64,000 nt of DNA from Cladorrhinum sp. PSN259 (GCA_033725935.1 MU867064.1:1-64000); one strand, 5' to 3'. Numbered from the stretch's first letter, positions 22,719 through 35,806 are shown. A program made the numbers and translations. Notes: generated from the sequence alone by a model not told the origin.

Positions 22719-25353
22719 TCACCTCTCATATCTGGGCAAGGGCTCCTGCGGTGTCATCGTTGGGGCTGACGGCCCTGCATTCGCATAAGAATAATGAGGC
22801 CCATAGCTCTCTTCTTCTCCTTCATGATCCAGCAGCACCGGCGCCGAAGGTTCAAAATCACCCACTTCTACCGCCGCCGCCCCCGAAGCTGCTGCTGCCG
22901 GGGCGCTGGGACCCTCGCCGCCATTGTCGTCATAATCCTCTGGAAACTCTGGCGGAGCGCTGGCTTCATCCAGCAACCGCCGCCGTTCCAACTCCTGCTT
23001 GTCTTCGGTGGGGCTGATTGCCGCGCCGTTCATGCCGGATAATTCTTCTAGCGTAGGCGCAGACGGAGCTTCCGCATGCGGCGTTTCTAGGCCTGCTGAA
23101 GAGGCAGCGGCAATACTGGGCTCAGGTGTGTCATCTGCATCATAAATATTTTCCCCGTTTACGAGGGGATGAGAATTCGACGGGCCCGCGACGACCGCTG
23201 CTTCTGGGGGCTGGCTGGGTAATAATCTCTGCTCAGCGCGCCTAATCTGCTCCTTCTCGGTCATAGAACTCTCATCGCGTATTTCTGGCGGAGGTATATA
23301 ATGGGGGGCGGGTGGCGGTGGTGGATGTGGTACGGGAACGTGATGATCCCAAGGAGGATATTGTTGAATGGGCGTAAATGGCGCGTACTGTTGTTGAACA
23401 GCATGGATCGCGTATGGAGAATAGTCTGGGTGATAACCCGCTGGCGTGTAAGGGTCACTCTCTGGATAAGGCGACCATGCCCGCGACTGTTTGTCATAGT
23501 TGATGCTATCGTGTAGCTCACTCTCGCGCACAGGTACAGTATGGACCGGAGGTGCCAGTTTTAGTGAGCCTTTGCCCCGGACCCGATTGCTGTCTGTAGT
23601 CCCAACTACCACCTCAAAAACAACAGATATTACACCTTTTTCGCGCCGAAGTATGTCTGTATCAACAATGCTAGCGCCCCAAGACGTTAATGAAGCAGGG
23701 CCTGCTTCAAAAGTGCTGCCAGGTATCGCGAGTGGACCACCAGCATTGCTTATCCAGCTGCTAGCCATTTTGTTGCCTGATATCTGATTGGCAAGCTTCC
23801 CACCAAGATCCACAAGTACCTCGACGAAATATTTGAATGTTATCATCTCACAAGGCACACCTTTAATGGTGGGGAAGACGTCCTCAGGCACTCGGATTGA
23901 TGTGGTGAGAGTGGCACTGAGAGTTTCTGGATCCTGTATGATCAAAGGTGCAAACACCTGGGAAAGATCTTTTCGAAACACGCTGCAGGACCCCGCTGAT
24001 GAAAGAGACAGGCCGCCTAGTCCAGTCTTTGACTTTGGGTAGTATTCATCCTTTCCCCGGTCATCCTGGGATAACTCGCTCGAGAGCGCTCCTGGGGGAG
24101 CTGAATCTATTCGGCCCAGTCTGTATAAGGTCACGATGACCCCGTGCATGCTCTTAAGTTTCCGAATATGCTGAACCGATATCTTGACTGGCACTACGTC
24201 TCCAGGAAGACACCCACCCCTGAGCAGCTCAACAGTGGCGGTGATTGTCCGATCCTTCACCGCAGGCGTCTTCTTCCCAGTCTGAGAGACGCCCGAAGGT
24301 AGTGCGTAAACCCCATCTCCATTTCTGCTTGGAACAGTGCTGGAGCTGCGAACGCTATCGCCGCTGATGCTACGCACATCGCTCTGGGTTAGCCCCCGGG
24401 AATTGTTGCCTGGGTGACCTTGGCCGTAATCCTCCCCAACCACAGATAAGGAGCCCTCCGTGGAATTTTCATTTGCTCGTGTGGAATCAAAGTCCGAGGC
24501 CGCTTCTATTGTCTCAGTTGGAGTCGGAAGCTTTTCCACGCCGGGCGTGGGCTGCCTTTTTCGCTTAGGTCGTTTCGATATTGGCTCTAGGTAAATTGTT
24601 CGCGACCGCGGTGGACCCAAAGGTCCAATATCGACTCGTTCTGTAAGATAAATCTTGCGCTCGCATGCTGTACGCTGGTCGACTTTCGTGGCCATGGATG
24701 GTGGTCGGGTCAATGTTGCAGTAATCATATACGAGATGGTACCGCGCTCAAACTACAAAAATGCATGGGTTAGCAAGCAAAATGACCAAAAGAGCTGAAG
24801 GTCCGCATACATCAATGCTGCTCGGTAGCCCCTTTGAAGGGAATAAAAGATCAAAGTTAAACTCATATCGACCCGGCTCAAGCCTCCCGTCAGCACTAAG
24901 TGTTTGCTCGTCCTCGAATAAGTTCACGCGGCCGACACTATGACTTTTCTGACGCGCACTTCGGCCATGGACTTCGGAAGGGTTGATAATTGGCTCGTTC
25001 GAGGGGACGTTTGGCCCCTTGTAAACGCGCATATAACCATGTAATGCGACGGTCAAATGCGTGATACGAACAGGCTTGACGACCGTAAGAATTACGGCGC
25101 CTTGGACATGATCGCCGGCGGCATATTTTCGGTGTGGCTCGGCCGGGCGGATATGAAAGTCGGTGATGTTTCGAGCGCGCGAGCGAAGGGGTAGGCTGAA
25201 GCGCGAGAAAAAGGAGCGGCGCGACGGGGAGGAGTCGTCGGGAGGGTTGGACGTGGCGACCGAACTCGCTATTGCTGGCGATGCTGGGGGTTCTGTCGCG
25301 GACGCTGGAGCAAGGGCGACGGCGCGATTGTCGGCGGACCTGGAGTAGCCCAT
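22719..25353 (-). CDS. palF: pH-response arrestin palF/RIM8
   Basis: Two exons: 24811-25353 and 22719-24752, 58-bp intron (phase 0); 858 residues. The splice joins GLPSSID to FERGTISYMITATL, as in family members. The arrestin-N domain begins at about residue 60 (ITDFHIRPAEPHRKYAAGD, then VKPVRITHLTVALHGYMRVYKG), followed by EPGRYEFNFDLLFP. The second part has CERKIYLTERVDIGPLGPP and TIYLEPISKRPKRKRQ. Arrestin-C lies at about 340-570. The C-terminal 300 residues are Pro/Glu-rich and disordered. Family role: binds the PalH sensor at the plasma membrane, is ubiquitinated in alkaline conditions and recruits ESCRT, leading to PacC proteolysis. Three GCCAAG PacC-consensus hexamers sit 200-255 bp upstream (separate entry). 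Confidence 0.93.
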
Positions 25354-26917
25354 CTATGCTAGGGGGTTCGTAATTGTGTTGTTCCTGGGGGGAGGTCGTC
25401 CACGGGTGGTCAATTACCGGTGTGTCATCCCATGCAGCATGCAGCGTCGGGGGGGAGTTGGGTACGCGGGCGAGCGGTCGGGACGTGCCTCGAAGCCTCC
25501 GGCCGGGTCGAATTCGCGGTGGCAGCGAGGGGTGGTATCTACAGTATAAAAAAGCCAAGAGTTGGACGATGAGCTGGTTGCCAAGCTTGAGGTCTATGTA
25601 TGCCAAGAGAAAGGAGTCCCGTCGTAGAAGGCCAGAGGAGAGGGAGCATGAAAAGCCGCTGCACCCCGGGGAGAGCGGGGTTGGGTGCAGCCTTGGGAAA
25701 GCTTGACTCGAGCCCCCCAAAAAAAATCCAACGCGCGTCACCATACAAGAATCATACTATGGTAATACCCTTTGATTTCTCGGGTCAATGGTTCCTGGGA
25801 TGGCTTACATTTTCCGACCGATCCGTGCCCATTTTACATTCCCGTGATTCTGCATGCTATTTGATGACCGTACTCCGTGTACACTATAACAAATCGCACC
25901 AATAACTGGAATGTGCGATAGGTGATACTACCACCCCGGGAAACCGGGCACAGATTTTGCAGACACACGGAATCAGCCAACACCCCGTGGTTAATAATAT
26001 CTTTGTCTCAGAGTGAGCACTGACAGAGCTGATGCCAAACAGACACTACCTCGCAAGACAAAACTTCATACCAGGTATCAAAACATTTGATGGCACAACA
26101 AGCAAGACCTAGTCACAGTACTTGGCATCGACTTGGCGACACATGTCAGATCGATCGTCAGGGTTGAACAGGATCCCTAGGTTAATGAACGCAGGTTGTT
26201 TGTTGGTGACCTGGTGGGATATCCGCTCGTAGACCTTGGTTTAGGTTTGTGATTTGAATAAATAATGTGCACATCTTCATACAGATCACCCTGTATGTTA
26301 ATGAGGCCTCACAATCATTGAGAAATTTGGGATCCAATTTGCCGTTGCCAAATCTCCTTTCCTCCCCCAGGGCCCCAATGCGGTGAGTCGGTGACAGGTT
26401 TGACCCCACCTGCTGCACCTGCGGGGTTCGCCGTCCACGCAGCCCGCTGTCTGTCAGATGTCGCAAAGACCTCCACATTTCCCCTTTTGTCGGAGCTATT
26501 GGAAGTTTTACCTCTAAACAGTGTAAACAGCCAGTGGCGACTGGCACATTCTGGTGTTTCTTGACTGTCTAGGAAGGTATTTGCCCCTCTCTGAAAGATG
26601 CTGCTACCGGATGACTTTGCCTGAATAGACTTTTTTTTCTATGATGCTTGCACTGCAGGGTCAGAGACTGCCAATTATCTGGTGAGGGGCAGTTTCGCGA
26701 GAGACTCAAGTTTGGCGGCTGCAAGACGGGCGAAGACGGGAGGGCTTCCTTCAACGGCCTCGGGTGCCAAGCATCTAATGTGACCGCTTGTGAAACATTG
26801 TCCACCGGAACGGATCTTCGCCGTTGAGTATATTCTTGATGATATGATAGCTCATTATCATCACTCCTAGATGGCCACACCATCCCAACGCCAAATAGTT
26901 CATCATTCTTCATCAAG
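25354..26917. other. Divergent promoter region, palF / F-box protein
   Basis: About 1.56 kb between outward-facing genes. Apart from the PacC-type cluster I see no gene; open frames are short or shadow the palF leader. Confidence 0.5.
25554..25607. promoter_or_regulatory. Cluster of three PacC-consensus sites (GCCAAG) upstream of palF
   Basis: GCCAAG occurs at 25554-25559, 25580-25585 and 25602-25607, matching the PacC/Rim101 consensus GCCARG. The last two are preceded by T, the favoured -1 base. They lie 201-254 bp upstream of the palF ATG. Yeast RIM8 is a direct Rim101 target, so feedback regulation is plausible but inferred. Confidence 0.45.
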
Positions 26918-29151
26918 ATGAGAGACATCACAGAGTTGCCCCATGATCTTTTTCTTATCATCATCTCTTACATACCACCACCAACATGTGTGCGATGTCG
27001 ATCTGTTTCCCGCCGGTGGCACACCGCCTTCACGGACGAGGTTATATCGTTGCTCCTGCTTCGCTGGAACTTTCCTCGATGCCGGGAACTACGACTGGCT
27101 ACTGCTGCAGCATCCCTCATTTCAACCTCTCCACGCTCGGCGGCAACAGCCATACCGAACAACTTGAAAGAAGAGCTCCTATGTGTCACTCAAGAATCCC
27201 GCACGCCGTGGTCAGGGACTTTCGCCGACGTGGCACAACGATATGGTAACCTCAACCAGGCAAAATACCGAACCATCGAGAAGCTAGAAATGGCTGCGAA
27301 TGACCGGGAACACGGCTCTGCCTTCTCTTTCTGGGGTGTTGCGCCGTGGAACCGCTTCCTGCGGTTGAATGAGAAGACATCAAACTTCCACTATTCCGAT
27401 CCCCAATGGTGGTACAGCGAGGAGGATGGCGTTTTGGTGTATCCGGCGGCCGTACGTGTTCAACAAAGTGGCGTTACTCCGTTTGGCGAATGTAATGGAT
27501 ACGTCTATCATCTTGTGGACTTGTGCTCTGGCAAGCAGACTCCTGTGCCGTTCGATGTGCGGTCAAAACACATTCGCCGTGTTCGTTTAGCAAAGGGGGT
27601 GCTTCTTTTTGAATGGGCCGAAGCAAACCCGTACCACCAGTTGAATGATCGAGAGGTCGTCCATCGACACTTCGTCACCGTTTTTGATGTTATTCGAACA
27701 AAAACGAACTGGAATGCTGTGTTCAGGTCCGAGTTCAAGTTGCATTTTCTTGGTCTACCGCTCAATCGTTCGGACCGTTTCTTCTCGGCACATACATCAA
27801 CGCACTATGCTGTGTACTTTTGGCAGCCAAATCGATCACTGTATCAGGATGATCCCATTGAGCAGCTTGCTGTGTGGGACATCTCTACGTCGAGTCCGTA
27901 TCGGCCATCAGAGGATCCAACGGGCGGGAAGCGGCCGGGAATCGGCCGTACTCCTTCCACTCCGGTTCCAACCGGTTTATGGAGTGGATCAAGTAAGGTT
28001 TACAAGCCAGCCGATTCGAGCTCTGACCTAGAAACTCCGAGACGAGCTTCGTTGGCGGCTGCAACAGCTGGGCCGCAAGTTGTCAGGCGTATGGCCTGGC
28101 GAGAACTTGACTTTTATGGTTTGCGTCAGAGAGCCACACCGAGACTCAGGAGTTTGGCTTTGGATGATCGTAACTTGTATGTGGTTGAAGAGGAGCACCG
28201 ATGGGCAGACGGACAACACAGTTCACTAAGGTAAGCATCGAGCAAACACACGGAGCTTATGTGCATATTCATGGCAATACTGACGAACAAAGTCCACCAC
28301 GAGTCCACCTCGTACGATGCACGGGCATCCCAGTGGTTCCCATACCATCTTCTGATACCTTCACGCCCAACCTGGCAGCCAGGTCAACGACCGATCTCGC
28401 TTCTGGATCATCATCTTCTCCGGAGCCGATCATCTCAGCCATCATCGACGGCCCGGTAATGGGACCAATCTGGCAAGATGAGTGCGGCTCAGACGGTGAT
28501 GTGAACATGAACTTTTGCAGACGTGTGGCCGGAGCGAACGGACTTGACAATGCCACAAACATAACAACACCAACGGGAATCTGGCCTCCGCAGCCTATCG
28601 GAGCCTTGAATGTTGCAAGCCAAGAACACCTCATTGCCTCGTTACGCCCGCGCCCTTCGGCATCAGCTACGGGCTGGCCGTGGGTTCTTGACAATACTCA
28701 AAGCAGCTCACCAAATCCCGGTAGTGGTGTCACGACAGTGATGGCTTCTTCTTCATCCCGATGGCCAGGCTGGGCGCCTTGTTGGAGGCATGAGGAGTTC
28801 CCGTACTTGACTGTTTCGGAAATGGTGGATTTCGCAGCCGGAGTGAGGATCACGGCGCGGCATTGTTTTATGCTTGAGACGCTTTCGGTCCATATCCGGC
28901 CTGCGATTTCAGTCAAGGGGGCTGCCACCGTCGCTGATCAAGATGGAGAGAAGGGAAAAGGTAAGAGGCGGGATAGTGGTGCTGGTACCGGTACTGGTGA
29001 TGGGAGAGGGAATGAATCCGAAAGGCACCAGGAAGTTGAGTTTCCTGATAATATGTGGTCTCAGCTGCTTGCAAAGGGGTATATTGCCGGTGATGAGAGG
29101 TGGTTGATTGGGGAGGATTATAGGGGAATGATTACTGTTTTGAGGTTTTAG
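26918..29151 (+). CDS. F-box protein
   Basis: Two exons: 26918-28230 and 28293-29151; 62-bp intron (phase 2, branch-like actgacg); 723 residues. The F-box is at residues 5-45: ELPHDLFLIIISYIPPPTCVRCRSVSRRWHTAF, with the usual L-P, the central hydrophobic run and the conserved W. The rest has no LRR or WD repeats. It has a mixed beta-rich middle (VLVYPAAVRVQQSG, YHLVDLCSG, VVHRHFVTVFDV, LAVWDIST) that could form a propeller-like fold, and low-complexity linkers at about 345-400 and 655-690. Family role: substrate adaptor in an SCF ubiquitin ligase through Skp1; the substrate is unknown. Ends convergent with CDC6. Confidence 0.88.
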
Positions 29152-30078
29152 AGATAGAATACTGCAGGTTTGGCTGGGTGGGAATCTGTTGAGTGGTGTT
29201 GGCGTTTCTTTCCTGGTTTGTCTCATTAATTATTTGGAGTTTCGGTTCGCGGGGTCATGGCATGGCTTATGTCGCCTCAATGTAGTAACGGAGTAGGCCT
29301 TTGATTTTTGCTCTGGCCTGTTTTTTTTAAGCGCTCGATTGTTCATTTTCCGCTCCTAAATATCAAGCTCTTTCTACGGAGTAAACTGTAGCTTCCCAAA
29401 ACGTTCCAAGCTGTTTTGTATCAGTGAGATGCCCAGGAATCTCTAAGAGTTATGGCGCCAGCAGCAGATTCTTGTGAGATGAGGGAGGCGTCTTATTCTA
29501 TCCAGAAGAGCATTGACCTACTTGGCTGGGAGTGGCTTTATATTGTGGTATTTATACACTGTGCTGGCCTGGCGACTGACATGTTTGTCAGTGCCAGCCG
29601 ATATGGTTTTGGGCTTTGACAGTCATCACAACATCCACTTTCTCACCCTCAAACCCAACCATCGACATATCTGACAAGTATATTTATTAAATAGGCAGGG
29701 ACCTCCTCTGTCTATCGGATTATATCCATCCGTTCTTATATCTACAGTATTTTATCCTGACCTCCCCCTCCCCATTTCATTTCACCATCCGAAGAAATCC
29801 ATCTGGTTTCTTTTCTGATAATACTACAAAAGCCAGATACCAACCAACGCCATGCCATGCCGTGCCATGCCCCTTTTTTGGCTCTTTCAAATCGGAGATG
29901 CCGAGCTATGTCAAACCGAAAACGAAAAAGACTTTCAAAAAAATCTCCCCATCACTCCGAAATCACGCCAACCCTTTTGGCTTTGCACAAAAACAATGTT
30001 TTATCCTTCCGTGGCACCCATCAAACCCAACTCGAAACCAACACACAATACAACCATTTCCCGCCAACCGCCCCTCGA
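29152..30078. other. Intergenic between convergent genes
   Basis: Shared 3' region of the F-box gene (+) and CDC6 (-). Open frames at 29852-30282 (+) are shadows of the CDC6 3' end and pyrimidine-rich sequence. No gene. Confidence 0.55.
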
Positions 30079-32086
30079 CTACCAGTCCAACGCCTCCCCA
30101 CTCAAAATGCTTTTCAATATGCCACTGCCCAGCCCATCATCGACCGCGCCTTCCATCTCCTTCTCTCCAACACAGCTAGCAACCCTTTTATCATCCGCCA
30201 TCGCTCCACTCCCAACACTACCAAACACGTCCTTCTTCTTCCTCCTCTGCCCAGGAGTCTGACCCATCAAAGCAGTGAATGATCCCGTTTTCCCATCCAC
30301 CTGCGTAATCAGCGATAAAGTCTCCAAACTACCCACCACCTCCCTAAACTCCGAAGAGGACAGCGGATGCAGAACCGAGTCAGAACGGGTGCAGAGTTTT
30401 GAGTAAGCGTCGAACAGTGATTTAATAGTCGGTGCAGAAACCTGTGATTTGGAGGTCGTGGCAGTGATCGCTGCGCGGTTCCGTTTCTCAATGGCCAAAA
30501 GCGAGCACAGCGCAGCTTTTTGCTGAAGATTGAGGATCTTCAGTCTTTGGGTAGGGCCGTTACTGAATGCGGCGGCAGTGACTTTGTTGAGGTGAGCGAT
30601 GCTAACGCGGGGGGCAGTCTCAATTGTGAGAGACTGAAGGGATTTGATGAGTGCTGCCGAGATCGATGTGCCTCCAAAGGCGCGAGGGGTGGAAGAAGCA
30701 AGGTTTGTGTTCTCGCCCAGGACTACCTTCTTGGCTGACTGGTTGCGGGAGGGACTCATGAGGAGGAGATTTTCCTTGACTTCATTCTCATGCTTGAGGC
30801 GTGTTTCATTCTCGACAAGGTCAATTGCACGCCGACAGATCTCGAACGCTCGACGTAAGTCGCCAGTTTGGGTTGATACCTTGCGGGAGCAGAGCTCGAT
30901 GGCTGCTGGGTGGAAGAAAGGGACGAAATCTGGGGAAGAACCTTCGGGCGCCAAGGACTTTAGGCGGGTGAGTATGATTTGCTTCACCTGGGGCGCGGTG
31001 TAAGGGAGGAAGGGGAGGAGGTCGGGCTTGAGGTTCCGTGACTTGAGCCTGGGGAGGAATCGGTCGGTCAGATCGAGGGCGTTGGCGATGCCCACGAGTG
31101 TGAGACGGGAGGATTTCTGGAGGGACCATTCAAAGACTCGGTATAAACTCTCGGGGTCTAGGGTCAGGATGTGATCGATTTCGTCCAGGACTACCAGGAA
31201 GACCTTGTTTTCGGAGTTTTTCTTTTTGGGCAGAACGAGCTTTTGCAGTGCCTCTACTGCGTCAGTTTCCGACAGGTCGGCATCGCCTTCGAGCTGATCC
31301 AATAGAGCAATGTACAGATCCTTGGAAGACTTGATGCTCATGCAATTGATGTATGCCTTCTTCACACATTCGATTTCTGTTGCCGCCTCGTCCGTGATGC
31401 TGTTCACCATGGCGCTCTTGCCTGTACCTGGCGGCCCACTAACATAGAGGCATCCGCTTGGCTTGGGAGTCTTGCAGCGGCTAAGGAAGTCCCTCAGTTG
31501 TGCGCGCTCATCGTCACGTCCAATAAGCTGGCCGGGGTCTGCACTACGGGAGAACAATTGACGCGCTTGGTGATAGATGGTTTGCAGAGTTGAAGGAGTA
31601 AGAGGTGTTTGTGGAGTCATGCGCTTTGAGAACTTTCCAACCGACATGACACGATGGCGAGGGGTCGCGGTCCCCGATTTGGCGGCAAATGCATCGTAGT
31701 GACGTGGTGTTGAGGGCGTAACAGGCGCAAGACTCCTCGTACTCTTGACAGTACTGGTGACTGAGGCTCTTCTCGCCAGGGATTTAGATGGTGTCTTCTG
31801 TACATCCTTGAGGTTCTGCTTGCGCCACGATGATTCCCGCTCCTCTGCCTCTGCCTCTTCATCTTGAAGCACATCCGGGCTCGGGATCGGGTTGTTCTCC
31901 TTCTCGTCGTTCACACCTGCGCTTCGGGGGTTTCGCCGAGTGCGCTTTGTGGGAAGCTCGAAGGTCGCGGTTGACTCTGCAGAAAGGAAGTGGTCAGTCG
32001 GGGCTTCCGAAAGGATTGCTCAGGAAAATGAATGTACCCGTCTCCCGTGAACTCCGGGTTCTCTTTCCTAGAGTTGGCGATACCAT
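30079..32086 (-). CDS. CDC6: Replication licensing ATPase CDC6 (Cdc18)
   Basis: Two exons: 32038-32086 (49 nt) and 30079-31976; 61-bp intron (phase 1); 648 residues. The tiny first exon gives MVSPTLGKRTRSSRET and the join continues into a basic stretch (TKRTRRNPRS), a likely nuclear localisation signal. The N-terminal 150 residues are rich in S/T-P sites (TPSK, STPRH, ATPRHR, TPQTPLTP), the usual targets of CDK that drive Cdc6 turnover. AAA+ core: Walker A GPPGTGKS at 197-204, Walker B VVLDEID at 278-284, sensor-1 region VGIANALDLTDRFLPRL. The C-terminal part (about 500-610) is the winged helix. Family role: with ORC and Cdt1 loads MCM2-7 at origins in G1. Three ACGCG cores lie about 200-250 bp upstream. 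Confidence 0.95.
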
Positions 32087-32753
32087 TTTGTAAACAAACA
32101 CACGCGATGCTGGAAATGACGACTTGGGTTCTCGAGAATGATGAAAAGGAAACGACAACGTTGTTCAATGAGTGGAGAGAAGTTCAAGTTGCAATTGCCA
32201 GCAGGCAGGGACAGGGCACTACAAGGAAGGAAGACATTGAAAGACCCGCTTGTTCAATGGATTCTTCGCGCTCCTACCCCTGACGAGACGCGTTGAGCGC
32301 GTCTGAAGTGGGGCTCAAGTCGCGCGCTTCGGCGCGTTTCAATTAAGCCTAGTGACTGGAGGATCCACTGGGTTAAAGAATGCCTACCTAGCCACATGTG
32401 GCTGGCGAGGCATGAGGCGCGAACTCCCCACTGTTGCAGAGGCCCACTTCCCCGCGTCAGCCAAACACAGTGGAAAGGGGCGAACTCCGTCGTCCGAACT
32501 GTGGAACAAAGAGCGTTCCCCCAATGCACCGGGCCGGCAGGCGTTGGCCGATGTCATCCGCCTCCCTTGGCCGGGTCTCTGCCCAAAGCTCAGGTACCTG
32601 CCATTTATGCACTAGATTCTAGAATGTCTCCCTCAATAAGATTTATAACATCCTCGCAACCCTCTCATCATTCATGTCTTCAAATGTCGTCGTTTGGGAT
32701 TTGTATTCTGGTTAAAGGGAAGATAAAGAGGCAGACGCCATAGCTTAGTTCCA
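32087..32753. other. Divergent promoter region, CDC6 / hxB
   Basis: 667 bp shared by two outward-facing genes. Holds the ACGCG cluster nearer to CDC6 and one AGATAA (GATA-factor-type core) at 32721-32726, 28 bp before the hxB ATG. No gene. Confidence 0.5.
32288..32337. promoter_or_regulatory. Cluster of three ACGCG (MCB/E2F-like) motifs between CDC6 and hxB
   Basis: ACGCGT at 32288-32293, CGCGT (ACGCG on the other strand) at 32298-32302, and CGCGT within ggcgcgttt at 32333-32337. They lie 202-251 bp upstream of the CDC6 ATG. MBF binds ACGCGN in yeasts and CDC6/cdc18 is a classic target; use here is inferred. Confidence 0.45.
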
Positions 32754-35335
32754 ATGATGGAGACAAACAGACGACCAGGAGATGCCGGCTACAACGCCAG
32801 GGTAGAAAGCTTCAGAAATGAAGAGTATCCCATGTTAAATGGTATGCCAGTTTGACTCTCTTTTGCCACAAAACGGCCTTGCTCACCGACACAGGATCGA
32901 TATACCTTGATCATGCCGGCACAACACCATACTCACGGTCCTTGGTCGACCAGTTCGCCCGAGATATGACTTCAAACCTTTTGGGGAATCCACACTCAGC
33001 CTCGGCATCTTCTCAACTCTCGACCTCAAGAATTGAGGATATTCGCCTTCGAGCACTACAGTTCTTCAACGCCGATCCGGTTGAGTTTGATCTAGTGTTT
33101 GTGGCAAACGCAACGGCCGGAATAAAGCTTGTTGCCGACGCCTTGAGGGCTGCTCCTGATGGTTTCGACTTTGCGTACCACAAAGCAAGCCACACCAGTC
33201 TCGTTGGTGTCAGAGAAGAGGCTCGAAATAGTGTCTGCGTGGACGACGGACAGGTCGAAGCTTGGGCGGCTGGAAGTTGTCCATTCCGGAATGATGGTGG
33301 CAATTCCGAACGTCCTATTTTGTTTGGATATCCTGGGCAGTCAAATATGGATGGCTGCCGATACCCTCTGAGTTGGCCCCAGACAGTCCGTAAACAGACT
33401 GAAATGGGGAGCAGGAAGGTTTACACACTCTTGGACGCTGCAGCCCTTGCATGCTCCTCGCCCTTGGACCTCAGTTGCGCTGATACGGCCCCAGATTTTA
33501 CAGTCCTCAGCTTCTACAAGATCTTTGGGTTTCCAGATCTGGGTGCATTAATTGTGAGGCGTCAAGCAGAAGATGCGTTCCTCACAACGAGATACTTTGG
33601 AGGAGGTACGGTCGATATGGTAGTGTGTCTTAAGGAGCAATGGCATGCTCCAAAAGCTCAGTTTCTCCACGAGCGGCTCGAATACGGGACTTTGCCTATC
33701 CACAACATAATAGCGCTCGATGCCGCCTTGGATACTCACAAGCAATTATTCGGCACCATGCATGAGGTTTCAGCCCACACCGCATTTTTGCATAAGAGAT
33801 TGTATCGAGCACTTGAGGGTTTACGGCATGGAAATGGCAAGCCTGTGTGCACTATTTACTCTCCAGATGCCGACAACAGCTTGGGATGTGGACCAGTAGT
33901 TGCCTTCAATATCCGCAGCATCCAGGATGGCTGGGTAAGCCTTGTGGAAATAGAAAAGCTTGCAACCTTGAAACGATTTCACATTCGCACGGGCGGTGTT
34001 TGCAACCCAGGCGGTATCGCTTCAGCTTTAGGTCTTGAACCTTGGGAGATGAGACAAAATTTCAGCTCCGGATTCCGGTGCGGAACAGATAACGATATCA
34101 TGGCCGGCAAGCCCACCGGTGTTGTTCGAGCCAGCCTAGGCGCCATGAGCACCATTTCAGACGTTGACAGCTTTGTGGATTTTGTATCGGAATTTTATCG
34201 GGATTTATCCCCGCCGTCGTGTCTTTCGAAGCAGATCCTACAAGTTTCAAACAAGCCACAGTTGGTTGTGCACAGCATATCTATATACCCGATCAAGAGC
34301 TGTGGCGGATTTGAGGTTCCCCCAGAGGTCGATTGGGAAGTAAGGCCAGAGGGTCTTGCCTGGGACAGAGAATGGTGTCTAGTTCATCAGGGCACTGGAC
34401 AGGCACTGAGTCAAAAACGATACCCGAAAATGGCACTTCTTCGACCTGCCCTAGACTTCAAACGAGGAAAGCTACGAGTTGCATATGTCGGGAAGGTTCC
34501 GTCACATCTACCTCGTGAAATCAGTTTACCACTGTCCAAGAATCCTTCTCTTTTCCACGATACAGTATCCTTCCGCTCAAGATCATCACGAGTCTGCGGC
34601 GAGGAGATTATGGCACAAACTTACTCAGTACCCGAAGTCAACAACTTCTTCTCAGGGGTTTTGGGTGTGCCTTGCATGCTGGCTCGTTTTCCACCAGGTG
34701 GCCAGGGCAAAAGCACGCGACACTCAAAAGCACATTTACAGAAGCATCAGACTGGACTTGCGCCAACGGCATCAAGCAAACCGCCCTCTTTCACAATTCC
34801 TGGGTCATTTCCCGGTCCTCCATCACCGCCAGAGTCTGATACAGAGAGAACTGTGACTATTACGACGGCCGCCGTAGAGCGACGCATCCTCCTTTCCAAT
34901 GAAAGCCCCATACTCGCCATCACCCTCCCCAGCCTTGATGCCCTTAACAGAGAGATCAGACGTACCGGACACCCCAAAGGAGATATATCAGCTGCAGTAT
35001 TTCGCGCCAATATCGTAATTGCACCTGCGGCTGATGCTCCAATTGAAATGGAACCGTACGCGGAAGATAGCTGGCCAAGTGTACGCATCGCAGGCCACAA
35101 GTATGAGATGCTAGGGTCTTGCAGACGGTGCCATATGGTGTGCATCAATCAGGAGACTGCCGAAAAGAGCGAGGAGCCTTTCGTGACGCTAAGCAAGACA
35201 AGACGGTTTGATGGCAAGGTTTTCTTCGGGACGCATATGGGGTACGTAACCGGCAAAAGTGGCGGTGAGGTTAAGTTTCCCACTGTGAGAGTTGGCGAGA
35301 GTGTTGAACCTGAGTGGCAGGAAGGTTGGGGCTAA
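32754..35335 (+). CDS. hxB: Molybdenum cofactor sulfurase
   Basis: Two exons: 32754-32841 and 32895-35335; 53-bp intron (phase 1) whose removal gives YPMLNGSIYLDHAGTTPYS; 842 residues. A second ATG follows directly at 32757. The N-terminal NifS-like aminotransferase class V domain runs to about residue 470: LLGNPHSASASSQ, the PLP Lys at about 238 in SFYKIFGFPDLGALIV, and the persulfide Cys at about 399 in RTGGVCNPGG. The C-terminal MOSC module (about 475-840) has SIYPIKSCGGFEV, GLAWDREWCLV and, near the end, CRRCHMVCINQETAE. Family role: transfers sulfur from cysteine to the Mo centre of xanthine dehydrogenase and aldehyde oxidase type enzymes; needed for purine hydroxylase activity in moulds. 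Confidence 0.95.
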
Positions 35336-35806
35336 CTCTGTTACTCTCAAACCAAACATCGCATACGGGTACTTTATGAAGCCTGTCTCGGGCGTTCCAA
35401 GAAAACCTTTTCACTCGCTGCGTATTGTCAGCCTGTTAGGTGTCATGTTTGAAGTGACAAGTCACCAATTGCTCACCGATTGACCATGTATCACGAAAAT
35501 GGCTGGCGATTTTAACACGGGAAGATCCGAAATATACTGGGGCTGATTGGGCGCCGTGCAACTTCGGGGGCAAAAAGTGGTGATCAATGTCTCACACGTC
35601 AATTTCTATGATCCCCCATCATCTACCTTTCATCCATACATCTTTTAGGGGGCGGTTACCGCAGAAACCAACTCTCTTTATTCTGTTTCCAAGTTTCCAA
35701 GCGAATGCTCGCCTATAATCTCAATCACACCACACCTCAAGCCCAACCTTCTACAAATTAGGTGGTGGGTAAATCGAGCGGGCCGACCCGTTTCACCCTT
35801 GCAACC
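35336..35806. other. Intergenic, promoter of the wax-synthase-like gene
   Basis: 470 bp between two plus-strand genes; contains a pyrimidine-rich stretch near 35740. No gene. Confidence 0.55.
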
